From contig OZ022501.1 in NCBI GenBank assembly GCA_963989385.1, positions 692,001 through 756,000 of the forward strand: a DNA stretch of 64,000 nucleotides, in the 5' to 3' direction. Source of the stretch: Ctena decussata (taxonomy: Eukaryota; Mollusca; Bivalvia; Lucinida; Lucinidae). Shown one piece after another: positions 10,641 through 22,515 of the stretch. The translations under genes were made by a program, and so were the position numbers. Numbering within the stretch: the stretch's first letter is position 1; each line of letters begins with the position of its first letter. A model generated the notes under the pieces. It saw only the letters and a list, made by a program, of their open reading frames with translations. It had not been told where the DNA came from and made no database searches.

Positions 10641-12803
10641 TAAATCAGTATGCATTTTAAAGGACAGGAAGCATTGGTTCATTGTAAAATCTCAATAGGT
10701 TTATGCTTTAAATCGAGCTACATATGAATCACAACAACAACAAAATATCTGTAATATGGAGAAGAGATATCTTCTAAAAATAGATTTTCCAAGGGAAGTA
10801 ACTCAAATCATACTTTGTAAGGGAATTAACTCAAAATAGTACTTAACAATTTTTTCTTAAGTTTTATGTGCTAATTGCCTCCATGATTATAGTAGTTATA
10901 CTTGAATTCATATTATAAATTTGTAGTTTATTTTTCCTAGTGGATAGAATCAGTAAATAAACAAATTTGCTTGACTGAACAGCAAGAATATAACTATAGG
11001 GAAGATCACGTAATGGTAACTGGAAAAGGACCTCTTGACAGTTGTAATGTAAATTTGCCTAGATAAAAATGGTCAAAAATAAACTTTTGGTATACTTTTA
11101 AATTTCCACTGAAATGTTTTCTTCGGAACTCCCTGTATTTGGCACAAGAACAATTTTTCGGTTATCAAACACACAGACTGAGATTTTTGCTGTAAAAAGC
11201 AAGTTTTCATAATTAAATGTATGGAAAATAGGAAAAGTTTTTTTTATCCCCCCCCCCCCCCATGCCTCTGCTAGTCACTTTGCATGTATGTGTGTACTGT
11301 CAATATACACATTATATGTGAGTGGCAAGCTGAGCATGGGGTGGGGGGGGGGGGGGGGGGGGATGATAGTCTACAGCTGAAAAACTGAAAAGTGGGTGGG
11401 GTAATTAGACCCATTTCATCTTAAATTCAGGCTAGCATACCTTCTATTGACATATTATTGCATGCTATATGCAGTTGTAGTGTTCACTTTATTTCAAGCA
11501 TGTTTAACAAAATAAAATTCAGTAAATAAGAAAAATCGAAAATTTGGTGTATTTTGGATGACCGAAAATGCCACTTACCCCCCTTGAGCTAGTCTGCAGA
11601 TGTGATATTTTTTTCAAAATCAATATGAAAACTTCTTTATAATGCCTAAGTCTACATGTTAATGCTAAAATCATCAACATTGGCTTCCCATGGAAGCTGC
11701 AGTAATTTGTCGAAAAATAGGCAAATTTGTATTGAAACTGTCACAGGTCCTTTATGTAAACCTTTTTTCCATCAAGGTAAATGTATAATTTGTGTGCATG
11801 TGATGCATAAATTCTTTTAGCTATTTGTATGAATAACCCAATGACTTCCAGACAATAATAACGTAGATAATAAAAAAAACCACAGAAATGTACATTCTGA
11901 TTCTTTTAATAGTTTCTTGCTTTCTACAATCAACTTAAAACTTGATCAGAGTGGAAACATATATCAACAACTATCATGATATTATAGTAATACCATGAAA
12001 CAAATATTGTAAAAATATCTTGTTTTATTATTTGAAAACAATAGGATTTATAGTAACTGGTTGTCACTAGTCTATGAAAATAATTACTTTTTTTTACTTT
12101 TGTGACTGTGACGGGCCCTCCGGGTGATTGTGACAGTGAATGATAATTGCACCCAGCGGTAGATGAAATGAGTTACAAGAGGTGAGAAAGGTAGCCGGAA
12201 ACTCTATGGGGTGGCCCTGAACCCATGGGGTTAGTTTGTAACAGGACAAATGGAACTAAAAGAAATTATAGCTAACACCAATGTATTGTTGGTATCTAAT
12301 TCCACATCTTGCTAAGGGATTAAACCCCATTCCACTGGATGACACTTTGGCTGCACTCATGGCCATCATGGTGCTTCTTCAATATATTCCAAATCACTGC
12401 AAAAGGGTAGGCAGGTGCCTAAACTTGGACTTGTGTGCTTCCCGTATGCTTTCAGTTCACTAATACCATCTTGCCACGCTTCTGTCATGCTTGAAGCCCA
12501 ACTCGATGGCTTCCAAGGCGCTTCTACTACACTGCCACTATGGTAAAATATTTCAGGCTACGCTTCATTTATGCTTCCCATGATGCAAAGTTTGAGATTG
12601 TGAATTGCCAGAGCTGCGCTTGTGTCGTCCTTTGGAACTGTTTCTATAAATCTGCCAGAAAACAGGGTTCTGTAGCATTTCTTTAAACAAGACAGGTAAT
12701 ATGATAATTCCAGTGGCAACTGGCTATGATCAAGCTGGCAGACATGAGCCAGAGACTTCATACAGCTTGACTTGTTCTTCTTGCTCAGCATGCCCATTCA
12801 CGT
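10641..12803. other. Non-coding DNA with opposed C and G tracts
   Basis: No coding exon seen. A C run (about 11248-11261) followed by 'atgcctctgctagtcact' is mirrored by 'agtggcaagctgagcatggg' plus a G run (about 11343-11362), giving an imperfect fold-back. 'taactggttgtcactag' at about 12053 resembles the palindromic units at 10.5 kb. Confidence 0.5.
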
Positions 12804-13280
12804 GGGTGCATGACATTTCGTCTAAACCATTTGACTATTTCGTCTAACGACCATTTTGTCTAAATGACATCTCGTCTAAATGACATTTCATCTAATAGAC
12901 ATTTCGTCGAATGGACAATTTGTCTAATGGACAATTCGTCTAAAAAATCAGCCGGGTGCGACATTTGGTCGAAAAATAATTTAAGATTTTTTAGACGCAA
13001 TGTCGCACCTGAAAGAAAAATCCAAAGACAGTGTAGAAAGCAACTACCAGAGTTGCGGGAGTCTTCTTGACCCGGATTTGTCATTTTGTAAGACTGTTAA
13101 AGGGGGAGAGCTTTGTGTTAAGCGACAAAACTATTATTGATGCAGATGAAAAGATTTGGGTCATTATTCTTGGCACTGATTCAGGTTTTTAGTATTTGGC
13201 AGAGAGTAGACTATGGTATGGTGACGGAACCTTCTCTATAGCACCAGTACACTTCTATCAACTATATACAATACATGGGC

Positions 13281-15102
13281 CTAGTGTTTCCCCAGCCCCT
13301 TTTAGCATGGCGCTGCACCATGCCCCTTTTCCCCTGCGCCATGCCCTTTTTCCCAGCCCCATGCTCTTTTAACACCATGCCCTTTTTGTCTCCAGTCAGG
13401 AGATATCCACATGTGTATTCACAGCATCAGTTGTTTTGACTGTGCAATAAACCAACACATCATTGCTGACACTAATCCCGTTATTCAGGTCCTAATAAAC
13501 TCACTGACCCGTGAAAACACCTGGCTGTCTGAATTATGGAGACAGTACACACTGACGATCAGAGAATACACAGTTCCGAGAATAGCCGCTAAGCTCCGCC
13601 TACTTAGTTACTATTACTACGTCTCACAAGCTTTACACAAAGATGGCGGAAAAATAAATGACAAATGCAAGTGTCTGCTAAATGTTGGCGATCTATGGCG
13701 AAGAACCAGCCTCCTCATGACCTACACATGGAAGTTGGCGCATCACGCATTTCCGATGCGTTCTGTTTTTGCAAAGCAAGATAAGTTTATTGAATGTGGT
13801 GTCAGTTTGTGTTCTTTAAACAGGTACACATCCCTCCATTAACTGTAAGGTAAAATCACGGACTGACGTACAATATTGACCACGTGCGATTTGTTTGTGA
13901 GACTATGTCACGTGCTAAGTTGTCGTTGCATTGGCCAGGTATACGCTATCACGTGATTTTGAGTGACATTCTGGGTGTGGCTCGGAACTGTGTATTTGCC
14001 GACAAATGTGTGAAGATTGTCACGTGAAAAGAAGCAGTAGCCCCTGTTTCACAACTACATTACAAACATGCACAAAACATACAGAGACTTTAGTCTTCAC
14101 TAATAAGATTCTTTTGGACTCATAGACTGTAGACGCAAGTCTGATTAGACTGCACAATTGTTCAGGCTGATCGGCATCATCATGTCGCTTTTTCCGTAAG
14201 GTACATTTTCCAACACTCTCATTTATATACTTGGGTATATTTTGATATTTAATGGTGTTCAAAATCACGCATATAAGTTTTGTTATTTCTATCTTGTGCA
14301 TGGGAATTTTAGTATCAACAACAAATTTTGAACATTGTTATATCATATTTTAACAGTTTTTAACAGCTGAGGTATGACAAAACGGATTAGTTTATCAAAT
14401 AGGATGCCTAAATAGAGATGTAAGGGAGACAAATCTGTATGAAATCTCAAGTATAAGCTTTTGCAAAAGCTAGATTCTGTGCAAGGTGGATATAAAAGTA
14501 ATGATACTTACAACAGTGATAATAATAAAAAATTAATAAATAAATGATAATCATGATAATAGTTAAAATAAATTTTAATTATTTTCAGGATATTAAAAAT
14601 GTTTCAGACTGACTATAATGTTGATTGAACTTCAAGAAGAAAAAAATAAAAAGAAAAAAAATAGAAAAATGAAAAAATAATAATCATAATAATGAATAAA
14701 AATAAAAATAGGACTAGATCTATAATACTCAACATAAAAAAAAAAAATACAGAGAGCAGAATGGAATTTATCATCATCTGATGCAGACTCTAGTAAGGTG
14801 AAATGTAGTGAATGGTATGAAGCAAAATTTAATAAATTTGCTTCATCCCATTCACTAGATTTCAAGATAAAGGTGCTGCTGCAGCTAATAAATAAGTATG
14901 ATAAATAATTACAAGACTTACTACAAGATTTTTGTGCTTTATTAGCAGTATTAATGTCAATCATCTTATATCGAAGTAAAACAGTGACTTTCTTATGAAA
15001 GCATATATGGTGCCCTTTCTGCAAAGATCTGTACGCTTAATTGCCCTTTTCTGGGAAATCTTACCATGCCCTTTTTCACTTCTGGGGGAAACACTAATGG
15101 CA
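13281..15102. mobile_element. Probable element with TAGTGTTTCCCC termini
   Basis: The left end reads CTAGTGTTTCCCCAGCCCC and the right end reads TTCTGGGGGAAACACTA, inverted copies of each other. 'catgccctttttc' motifs recur just inside both ends. Flanks 'atgggc' and 'atggc' could be a decayed duplication. The 143-codon frame at 13411-13842 resembles nothing I know and has no domain, so I do not call it a gene. Confidence 0.5.
13881..14026. promoter_or_regulatory. Cluster of four CACGTG E-boxes
   Basis: CACGTG occurs at 13881, 13909, 13950 and 14021 in otherwise AT-rich DNA. It lies inside the probable transposon 13281-15102, so it may be a transposon promoter or transposase-binding array rather than a host element. 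Confidence 0.35.
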
Positions 15103-17814
15103 TTGTGCTTGGTTACCTGCATGGAATTGGCTATAACTTGAGCTACTAGACTACTGGACATTTCAGACATTTCCATGTCATTTCAATATCGAATTGATAT
15201 GTGAATAAAACTGATATTCCAAAAATATTTGCCTTATAAGTTATCACGGCCGCTTATCTCCGTCAGCACAACACCGTGTTGTGTATAGGAAAATGTGCAT
15301 GAGATTTCCGGTGGTTCTGCAGGCGATTCAAAAATAAAGGTCATGAAAGGTAGGTGTCTCGGTTTAAAAGGGATATATTCTTATCCAGCGTAAAACAAAA
15401 GAAAAGGAAAATGTCATGCAACCCTTCAATCGTTTTTCTATGAATACGAGTCTTGATCGAAGCCAGATTCTCAGTTATACAACAGATTTCCATTTTTTCC
15501 CGGAGCGAGGTCATGCAGGTGGCCGTTTTGTTGACATGCAAACATTTCAAATTTGCATTCCTGAAGTCGCCGAGTATTTATGTTTTCATCTATCACCTGT
15601 ATATTAAAGGTCTCTCATATAAGTACCAGTTACGAGCCTAAACAGAATTTGCTACCTTCCTTCAGTCCAGATAATGAAAGTTGTTGTGGAATTCGTGATC
15701 CAGGAGATCGGTGGTGCTGAAGGCGATAGGTGGCGGTGCAGGAGATTGTTTTATGTTGTGCCACCAATGACCGTTTTTAACTGTTTTATAACGTAAATAA
15801 TGTAGTAGCATGGCATGGTACAGATTCGCACAGCTTTCAGATTCGTACACTTGGCTGTATAATGCCTCTGCTGCATTAAGCAATAAGCATGCTAATTAAA
15901 ATGAAAATAACGACTCCAAAAATCAGGGGATTGAATTATCAGTCAATCATTTGCACTGCAAAGCTTCTGTTAGAACTAAATGGTACGAAAGTAATGCTAG
16001 TTTGTCAATTGGGTGCTTACATTCGTCCCACTTTTTTTGTTTAATTACATTGTGCACACGGCCACCAATCCAACTCTCTACTACCATATCAGCCCGCTAC
16101 TCCAGTATCAGCTAGAAGGGAGTGGAGGGTAGGTAGGGGTATTAAGTGAAAACTGACATATCATAATCTATTTTTCATATAGTTTATCGTGTCATTTTGT
16201 TTGTTGTTGATGCTTAACGTCTCAGTCAACAATTTTTCAGTCATGTCGGGACTAAGCCGCCGCTTCCTGAGCTCACTAGTGATATTGTATACTTAGTTGC
16301 TCACGGGGTCCTTTTGTGGCACGTCACTTTGATAGAGACCAGCGAAACAGATAACTTGTTTTCAAAAAGCATGACTCAAACAAAGATTCATCCTGCAACA
16401 CGTTTTGGGCCTTTGGTGGCACAACATAAAACAATCTCCTGCACCACCACCTATCGCCTTCAGCACCACCTATCTCCTGGATCACGAATTCCACAACAAC
16501 TTTCATTATCTGGGCTGAAGGAAGGTAGCAAATTCTGTTTAGGCTCGTAACTGGTCCTTATATGAGAGACCTTTAATATACAGGTGATAGATGAAAACAT
16601 AAATACTCGGCGAGTTCAGGAATGCAAATTTGAAATGTTTGCATGTCAACAAAACGGCCACCTGCATGACCTCGCTCCGGGAAAAATGGAAATCTGTTGT
16701 ATAACTGAGAATCTGGCTTCGATCAAGACTCATATTCATAGAAAAACGATTGAAGGGTTGCATGACATTTTCCTTTTCTTTTGTTTTACGCTGGAAAAGA
16801 ATATATCCCTTTTAAACCGAGACAACTACCTTTCGTGACCTTTATTTTTGAATCGCCTGCAGAACCACCGGAAATCAAGGTTGGCAAAAAGGCGGGAAAT
16901 ACTCATATTTCCCAGGACGGCGGGAAATACTGGTAATTCCCGGGAATTACTGGTAATTCCTGGGAATTACTGGGAAATTGGTCTCTCTCCCCTACAAAGT
17001 TCTAAATATGTTCTATAACAGCCATAAAACTATATATGCAAAGCAAAAAATAATTAAACAATCCTTTATTTAAACATCAAACAAGGATACAGATAAAATA
17101 TTGTCTAGATCTGCATATGCAATTAAATTATTTTCTTATATGCACTGGGCGAGGATGAGTCTGCATGTACAGTTGTCTCTGTCTATCAAGTAGTTGTTAC
17201 AACACACTGAGATTAGAAGTTCCTACAGTAATTGTCACCTGTCAGTTGAATCAAGACAATTCAATTATTTTTCACACCTTCAGTGGTGTTTGGTCATTAC
17301 TTACAATAGGAAGCATAGTTATTGTTATGACTTTCTTAATAAAAGTTTATTTTTCATTCAACAACAAAAATATAAGATAGATATTCTCTTGAGAAGCCCT
17401 TGGGCAAAAAAGACATTACAGGACTTCATCAATTAACCTTTGGACTACAATGTCCACACGTCATTGTCTAAGTAATCAGACGAAAACTGAGATACATGCA
17501 AGAACTGGAACATGGTACACACTCTTTTTTGTGAAGTAGTTGTGAATCTATGCCCAGGTTTGAAGACCTTCACAGGGTTCTGTCAAATTGGGGTAAGATC
17601 AAACTTAAGAACAGATTAAGTTAGCCTGCAGAAAGCTATGGTCTTTAGCAGTGGCAAACCAGCAAGGGTCAGCCTAGAGGGAGAAGCAGGAGAAATTCTC
17701 TCCTTAAGCTGACTGGCTTCTCTCTATTTCGAGCTGAGTGAGAATCAAAGTGTATTAAACACATACATGTATAGAAAATCCAAAATTGATTTTCCTTGTC
17801 TGAGAACCTAAGGC

Positions 17815-19243
17815 ATACATGTGATGAACTCTTGAGGACCATGTGGGAGATCTGGATTTCATTTCAGGGAGATTGAGTTCCCCATCAGGGAGACTTTTTG
17901 ACGGCAACTTTGACGCGTTGTTTCGAGTACTTCACTGTTTTTGTTGTGTTTTTTTTGGTGGTGGGGATGGGGGGGGGGGGTCTTGTTTTAAAATAGAACA
18001 ACATGAAATAAAGTACAGTTGTATAGTTTGTTTAACTTCTTTACTTTTGAGTTACCCAATACTTCAAAAGTATGCCATTTCAGTGCAGTAACACTACCAT
18101 CTTAAGTTTAATTCACAGTGTAATTCAACAGTACTGTTCATAGTGTTAGTGCTGACCATTCCATTGCTAAAAAAAAAAAAAAAAAAAAAATAAACAATCT
18201 GATTATCTGGCATTCTCAAACCATCACCCCTCCCTACTTTTCCCTAACCCTCAATATAAACATCCAAAATTGCATCTTGGATGATGGGTCCGATTTGCTC
18301 CAGTTATTTTGATGAAAGCTGATACTTGTTAAAAACTCAAAATCTGTTTATCTCAAAACCGAGTTATATTCTACACTTTAATGAACATACCTGTCATTAG
18401 AGCTGTCTATTTTCGTTGAATATTAGATTAAGAACAAATATAGCTGCATATTTGGGCCAGTAAACTTGTAGAAAGAATGGCATATTTCTGTCTCAGTCAG
18501 ATGCTGAAGATCGCGGATTTCCCATATTTTATTTATAAATTCACACTGGTTCTCATTTCACATACGACGCGTCTAAATCGGCGGGAACTGGATAGAAAAA
18601 CGCGGGAAACTATTCTTAAAGTGAACGAACCGACTTAAATAAAAATACAAAAATTGCTGGCACCCGTGATGATTTCATGAGAGTATGATCTGATCAGCCT
18701 GCGCAAAGTTTGCATGATCGATATTTATAATGACTATACATTACGTATCTGACATGTTTACTGAAAAAATCGATATCGGATCATTGTCGATTGGCGGCAC
18801 TTGCATCTATTGCATTCGTGCAAATCAATGACATAATAAACAATGACCGATGCATAAAGCCTTTTACCGAGAGCAAATTTACCTTTTACCGAGAGCAAAT
18901 GACTTTTGTTGCGTCACTTGCTCTCGGTAAAAGGTACCTACTTTTATAGTTAACACAGGTACCTTTACTGGTGCGCAAGCCAATTTAACACCTCGCTGCG
19001 TCTGATCAGCGAATACCCCTCGGAATGACACGTCCTATATTGCACCCTGTTAGGTAATTAGGTCACGGACACTTAATCCTTTTGACAGCCGCCGGGTAGG
19101 TAGTTACCGCAAAATGAACGGTTCAAAAAAGTTATGACAGGAAAATTCAGCATCCGGGAGATTCTGAATACTTTCCGGGAGCGCGGGAGATGGGCTCCAT
19201 TTCCGGGAGACTCCCGGATGATCCGGGAGACATCACATGTATG
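17815..19243. mobile_element. Possible element nested in the hAT
   Basis: CATACATGTGATG at about 17815 is matched by CATCACATGTATG at about 19231. 'gggagat/cgggagac' motifs recur at both ends (17845-17905 and 19150-19230). No target duplication was identified. Confidence 0.35.
18880..18935. repeat. Hairpin with ~24-bp arms
   Basis: 'taccttttaccgagagcaaa' at 18880 is inverted at 18912-18935 ('ttgctctcggtaaaaggta'). A further direct copy of 'cttttaccgagagcaaatt' precedes it. No function is recognised. Confidence 0.6.
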
Positions 19244-20405
19244 ACCTAAGGAGGCAAAAATGTTTAAGTAAAACAGAGCTCAGATCAGTATATACATTTG
19301 TATGAGAACCAAATGATAATAATATTTTGAGTTTAAAAATACAGTGTTGAAAAACTACTGTTAAGTGATTAAAGAAAGAATTTTACAGTCTGTTATTTTT
19401 ATAAATAAGAATTTTAAAGGCAATTTTCTTTGAAATCATAGCCTTTGACACAACCAAGAATCATCTGCTGTGTCCTCTAACATTGACCAGTCCTGAAATT
19501 TACAACTTTATTTGCATGATATGAATATAAGGGATAACAAATATGTGCTATCAACTTAAATTTAAAGAAATGTGATAGAATATTTTGAGAAAAATAGCTG
19601 TAAAAGTTCATATTTCCCAGTATTTCCCACTTTGGCCAAATTTGGAGTATTTCCCAGGACGGTAATTACCGGTAATTACCACTGGGAATTCCCGCCACCG
19701 GTATTTCCCGGCCAACCTTGCCGGAAATCTCCTGCACATTTTCCTATACACAACACGGTGTTGTGCTGACGGAGATAAGCGGCCGTGGTTATGTTTAAGA
19801 CGAAATTTAGATGAATTTTAGACATTTTTAGACAAAATTTAGATGATTTGTCGCATTCAACGAAATGTCTATTAGACGAAATGGCATTTAGACGAAATGG
19901 CGTTTAGACGAAATGGCATTTAGACGAAATGGTTTTAGACGAAATGTCATAGATCCCATTCACGTATTGCAATACGTGTTTCATGTGGAGAAACTGTCCC
20001 GCAGGCACATATTCTTTAATAAATACGAGCAAACATGAACAGAAATATTTGGTACGAGCACAGCCGCCAATACCAATGCGAGCGGCATGTGCTAATGTTT
20101 AAATATAGCACAGTATTATAGGAATTGGAGGGCTGATTTCTTTTCTAGATTCAGATTTGGTTATATTCTCATCTAACAGACAGTCAGGATGCATTCCCAC
20201 TTGAACCTACTTCTCGGCTATGACGATGATACCAATCACTACAACTGGAGAGAAACCATATTAAGAGAGCTTGAAGAATTCATAAGCAAAACCGGTCCCC
20301 TCACGAACAAAACCGTTGTTCATGGCAACTATCCGTAAACCCTATCAAACCACTATCTTATCTAACTACATTTGAGTAAGCTACATTCGAGGCATCTGAA
20401 TACAC

Positions 20406-22515
20406 TACATGACAACTCACCGACAGACAACTGACCGAAAGTCAACTTGCAGACAAAAACTGACAGACAAAAAAATATTCACCGACACGACAAAGACAAG
20501 TCGCCGACACGACAACTCACAGACAAAACCCTTTTATATTTCTTTACAAAAGTGAACAAAAGTCTCCAATTAAGACAGTTTGATGCTCTGGACCGAGGCA
20601 ACTATAGAGGGCTGAAACTGATAGAGCAGGCTATGAAAGTCATTGAGAGGATCGTTGACAGCCTCATTAGACAGGTGGTGACTATTGACGAATCACAGTT
20701 CGGGTTCGTTCCAGGTAGGGGCACAACAGATGCTATCTTTGTCGTCCGCCAGCTGCAGGAGAAATACCTCGCGGTGGGTAAACGGATTTATATGGCTTTC
20801 GTGGACCTAGAGAAGGCTTTCGACCGTGTGCCTCGGAAAGTGATATGGTGGGCAATGAGAAAGCTTGGTATTGAGGAATGGTTGGTGAAACTTGTTCAGG
20901 GAATGTACGAGAACGTGAGAAGCCGTGTTCGGGTTGGTGAAGGTTTCAGTGACGAGTTTCAGGTGAAGGTCGGTGTACACCAGGGCTCGGTGCTCAGTCC
21001 ACTGCTCTTCATCATCGTACTTGAGGCTTTGTCTAGGGAGTTTCGAGCTGGAGTACCTTGGGAAGACCTTTATGCAGACGACCTTGTCATTATTGCTGAC
21101 TCCATGGAAGAATGTGTCCGTAGGCTGCTAGTTTGGAAGGAGGGTATGGAGAAGAAGGGGCTGAGAGTGAATATGGGGAAGACCAAGCTAATGATCGGTG
21201 GTACAAACCTTGACATATTACAGAGCTCAGGGAGGTATCCCTGTGGCGTTTGCTGCACCGGTGTAGGCAGAAACAGTGTCCAATGCAATGAGTGCAAGAA
21301 ATGGGTGCACAAGAAGTGCAGCGGGCTCAAACGAGTGACAAAGGACCTACAGAGAAACTTCAGATGCGCTAGATGTCAAGGAACGGCCAGACCCATAGAC
21401 AATAGACCACAAAAGGATCAGAAGGTTGGATCTGACACACTAGAGGTAGTAGCTTCCTTCTGCTACTTGGGGGACATGCTCTCTGCAGCTGGAGGATGTG
21501 AACTTTCAACGACCACGCGTGTGAAAACCGCCTGGAAGAAGTTCAAGGAACTGCTGCCAGTCCTCTCATCCCGTCATCTCTCCTACAAGACCCGTGGTCG
21601 TGTCTACAGCTCATGTGTCCGAAATGCGATGCTTCATGCAAGCGAGACCTGGCCCTTGACAAGACCAGATCTCCAGCGCTTACGACGCAATGACAGAGCC
21701 ATGATCAGACAGATCTGCAATGTAAAGCCAGAGAATGTGGCGACTGTCAGTTCAAACGAGTTGTTGGCTCGACTTGAGATTGATGACCTCGACATCATCC
21801 TGAGGGAGAAACGGCTTCGCTGGTTTGGACACGTTGAACGTTCGAGTGGAGCAATTAAGACAGTTTCCAACATGCAGATAGATGGAAAGCGTGGGCCAGG
21901 GCGGCCCAAGATGACTTGGAGGTCACTTGCAGAGAGAGACCGTAGTGAGTGGAAACTCAACGAGGTTGATCCTTGTGCTAGGGATTTGTGGAAATCCAGT
22001 GTGAGATCTGCCATGCGTGCAGCCAGCCAGTTACCTGGAAGGGAGTTCGCTTCGTGAATTTACCATCGGCACAATGCCGACCATGCTCCCTGCATCTGCA
22101 CGATAATCAAAATGCCGATGAAGAAAAAAAAAAATCAAACTTCAATAATCCCTAAAGCTCATGTATAACGGATATTTTTTTTCTTATATTTCGACTTTTG
22201 GTTAAGAATGGCGACCAGGTTTTCGTACATCCGATCTCAAAGGGGAAAAAACAAATTGGTTTTCGATGGTTACAAAGGATCGTGAACGCGGAGAAATAAA
22301 TAAAACAAAAAAATATTTCTTTTTCATCCTTCTAGGAAAGATTCTGTCGATGGGTGTCGGTGAGTGTCGGCGAACGTCGGTGAGTTTTTAAAAAAATTGT
22401 CTGTGACTTGTCCTGTCGGCCAGTGGTCGTGTCGGTGAGTTGGTTGTCGGTGAAAAAAGTATGTCTGTGACTTGTCGTGTCGGCCAGTTGTCTGTCGGTG
22501 AGTTGTCATAGATTC
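20406..22515. mobile_element. TIR element with an 11-bp duplication, carrying a LINE fragment
   Basis: ATGACAACTCACCGACAGAC at the left (from about 20409) is inverted at the right (to about 22509). Both arms, about 120 and 180 bp, are built of 'ccgacacgacaa(c/g)tcac' repeats. Flanks share the 11-bp TCTGAATACAC (20395-20405 and 22516-22526). Long repeat-built ends and a 9-11 bp duplication are typical of Mutator-like elements; the class is inferred. Confidence 0.7.
20447..22057 (+). CDS. 5'-truncated LINE: reverse transcriptase with inserted PHD-like zinc finger
   Basis: 536-codon open frame. The first ~40 residues are translated terminal-repeat DNA. True similarity starts near GNYRGLKLIEQAMKVIERI, inside the reverse-transcriptase domain. 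Motifs in order: SQFGFVPGRGTTDAIF, FVDLEKAFDRVPRK, GVHQGSVLSPLLF and the catalytic YADD at about residue 209. Then comes a Cys-rich insert with CGVC, CNEC, WVHKKC and CARC, spaced like a PHD finger (C4HC3). The C-terminal part has RLRWFGHVERSSG and GKRGPGRPKMTW, common in non-LTR retrotransposons. The endonuclease domain and ORF1 are missing. An A-rich tail (about 22122-22134) follows. The frame is intact, so the copy is probably young, but it cannot be autonomous. The clade is not assigned. Confidence 0.85.
   Translation: MQTKTDRQKNIHRHDKDKSPTRQLTDKTLLYFFTKVNKSLQLRQFDALDRGNYRGLKLIEQAMKVIERIVDSLIRQVVTIDESQFGFVPGRGTTDAIFVVRQLQEKYLAVGKRIYMAFVDLEKAFDRVPRKVIWWAMRKLGIEEWLVKLVQGMYENVRSRVRVGEGFSDEFQVKVGVHQGSVLSPLLFIIVLEALSREFRAGVPWEDLYADDLVIIADSMEECVRRLLVWKEGMEKKGLRVNMGKTKLMIGGTNLDILQSSGRYPCGVCCTGVGRNSVQCNECKKWVHKKCSGLKRVTKDLQRNFRCARCQGTARPIDNRPQKDQKVGSDTLEVVASFCYLGDMLSAAGGCELSTTTRVKTAWKKFKELLPVLSSRHLSYKTRGRVYSSCVRNAMLHASETWPLTRPDLQRLRRNDRAMIRQICNVKPENVATVSSNELLARLEIDDLDIILREKRLRWFGHVERSSGAIKTVSNMQIDGKRGPGRPKMTWRSLAERDRSEWKLNEVDPCARDLWKSSVRSAMRAASQLPGREFAS

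Larger units (their letters stand above)
16876..19720. mobile_element. Non-autonomous hAT-like element (CAAGGTTGGC termini)
   Basis: Ends CAAGGTTGGC (16876-16885) and GCCAACCTTG (19711-19720), flanked by the perfect 8-bp duplication CCGGAAAT (16868-16875 and 19721-19728). Subterminal zones are packed with 'gggaaatac' and 'ggtaattacc' motifs on both sides. No transposase frame. It interrupts the right arm of the inverted repeat 15243-19788, so it is younger than that repeat. Confidence 0.88.
15243..19788. repeat. Interrupted large inverted repeat, ~500-bp arms
   Basis: Left arm 15243-15767. Right arm 16413-16875 continues at 19729-19788 after a hAT insertion. Outer limits: 'cggccgcttatctccgtcag' at the left and its complement at the right. 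Inner limits: 'atgttgtgccaccaa' and its complement. The spacer is about 645 bp. Arms differ at a few positions. Mirror open frames on the two strands (for example near 15450 and 16650) are arms of this repeat, not genes. Confidence 0.85.
12804..19957. mobile_element. 7.15-kb TIR element with 8-bp target-site duplication (MULE-like)
   Basis: Left end GGGTGCATGACATTTCGTCT; right end, read inward on the minus strand, GGGATCTATGACATTTCGTC. Both continue as short tandem copies of 'atttcgtctaaa(c/t)gcc' for about 150 bp. The flanks carry the 8-bp duplication ATTCACGT (12796-12803 and 19958-19965). Long ends with internal short repeats and an 8-bp duplication suggest a Mutator-like or foldback element. 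No transposase is recognised; the interior is filled by other insertions (13281-15102, 16876-19720) and a large inverted repeat. Confidence 0.75.

Noticed and set aside
10478..10660. Peptide with 11-residue repeats (DNRLSVASQAR)
   Set aside because: The 33-bp DNA repeat is divisible by three, so the frame stays open by chance; the DNA palindromes explain the pattern.
13411..13842. 143-codon open frame as a gene
   Set aside because: No recognisable domain or splice context, and it lies inside a probable transposon. Left as unknown open frame only.
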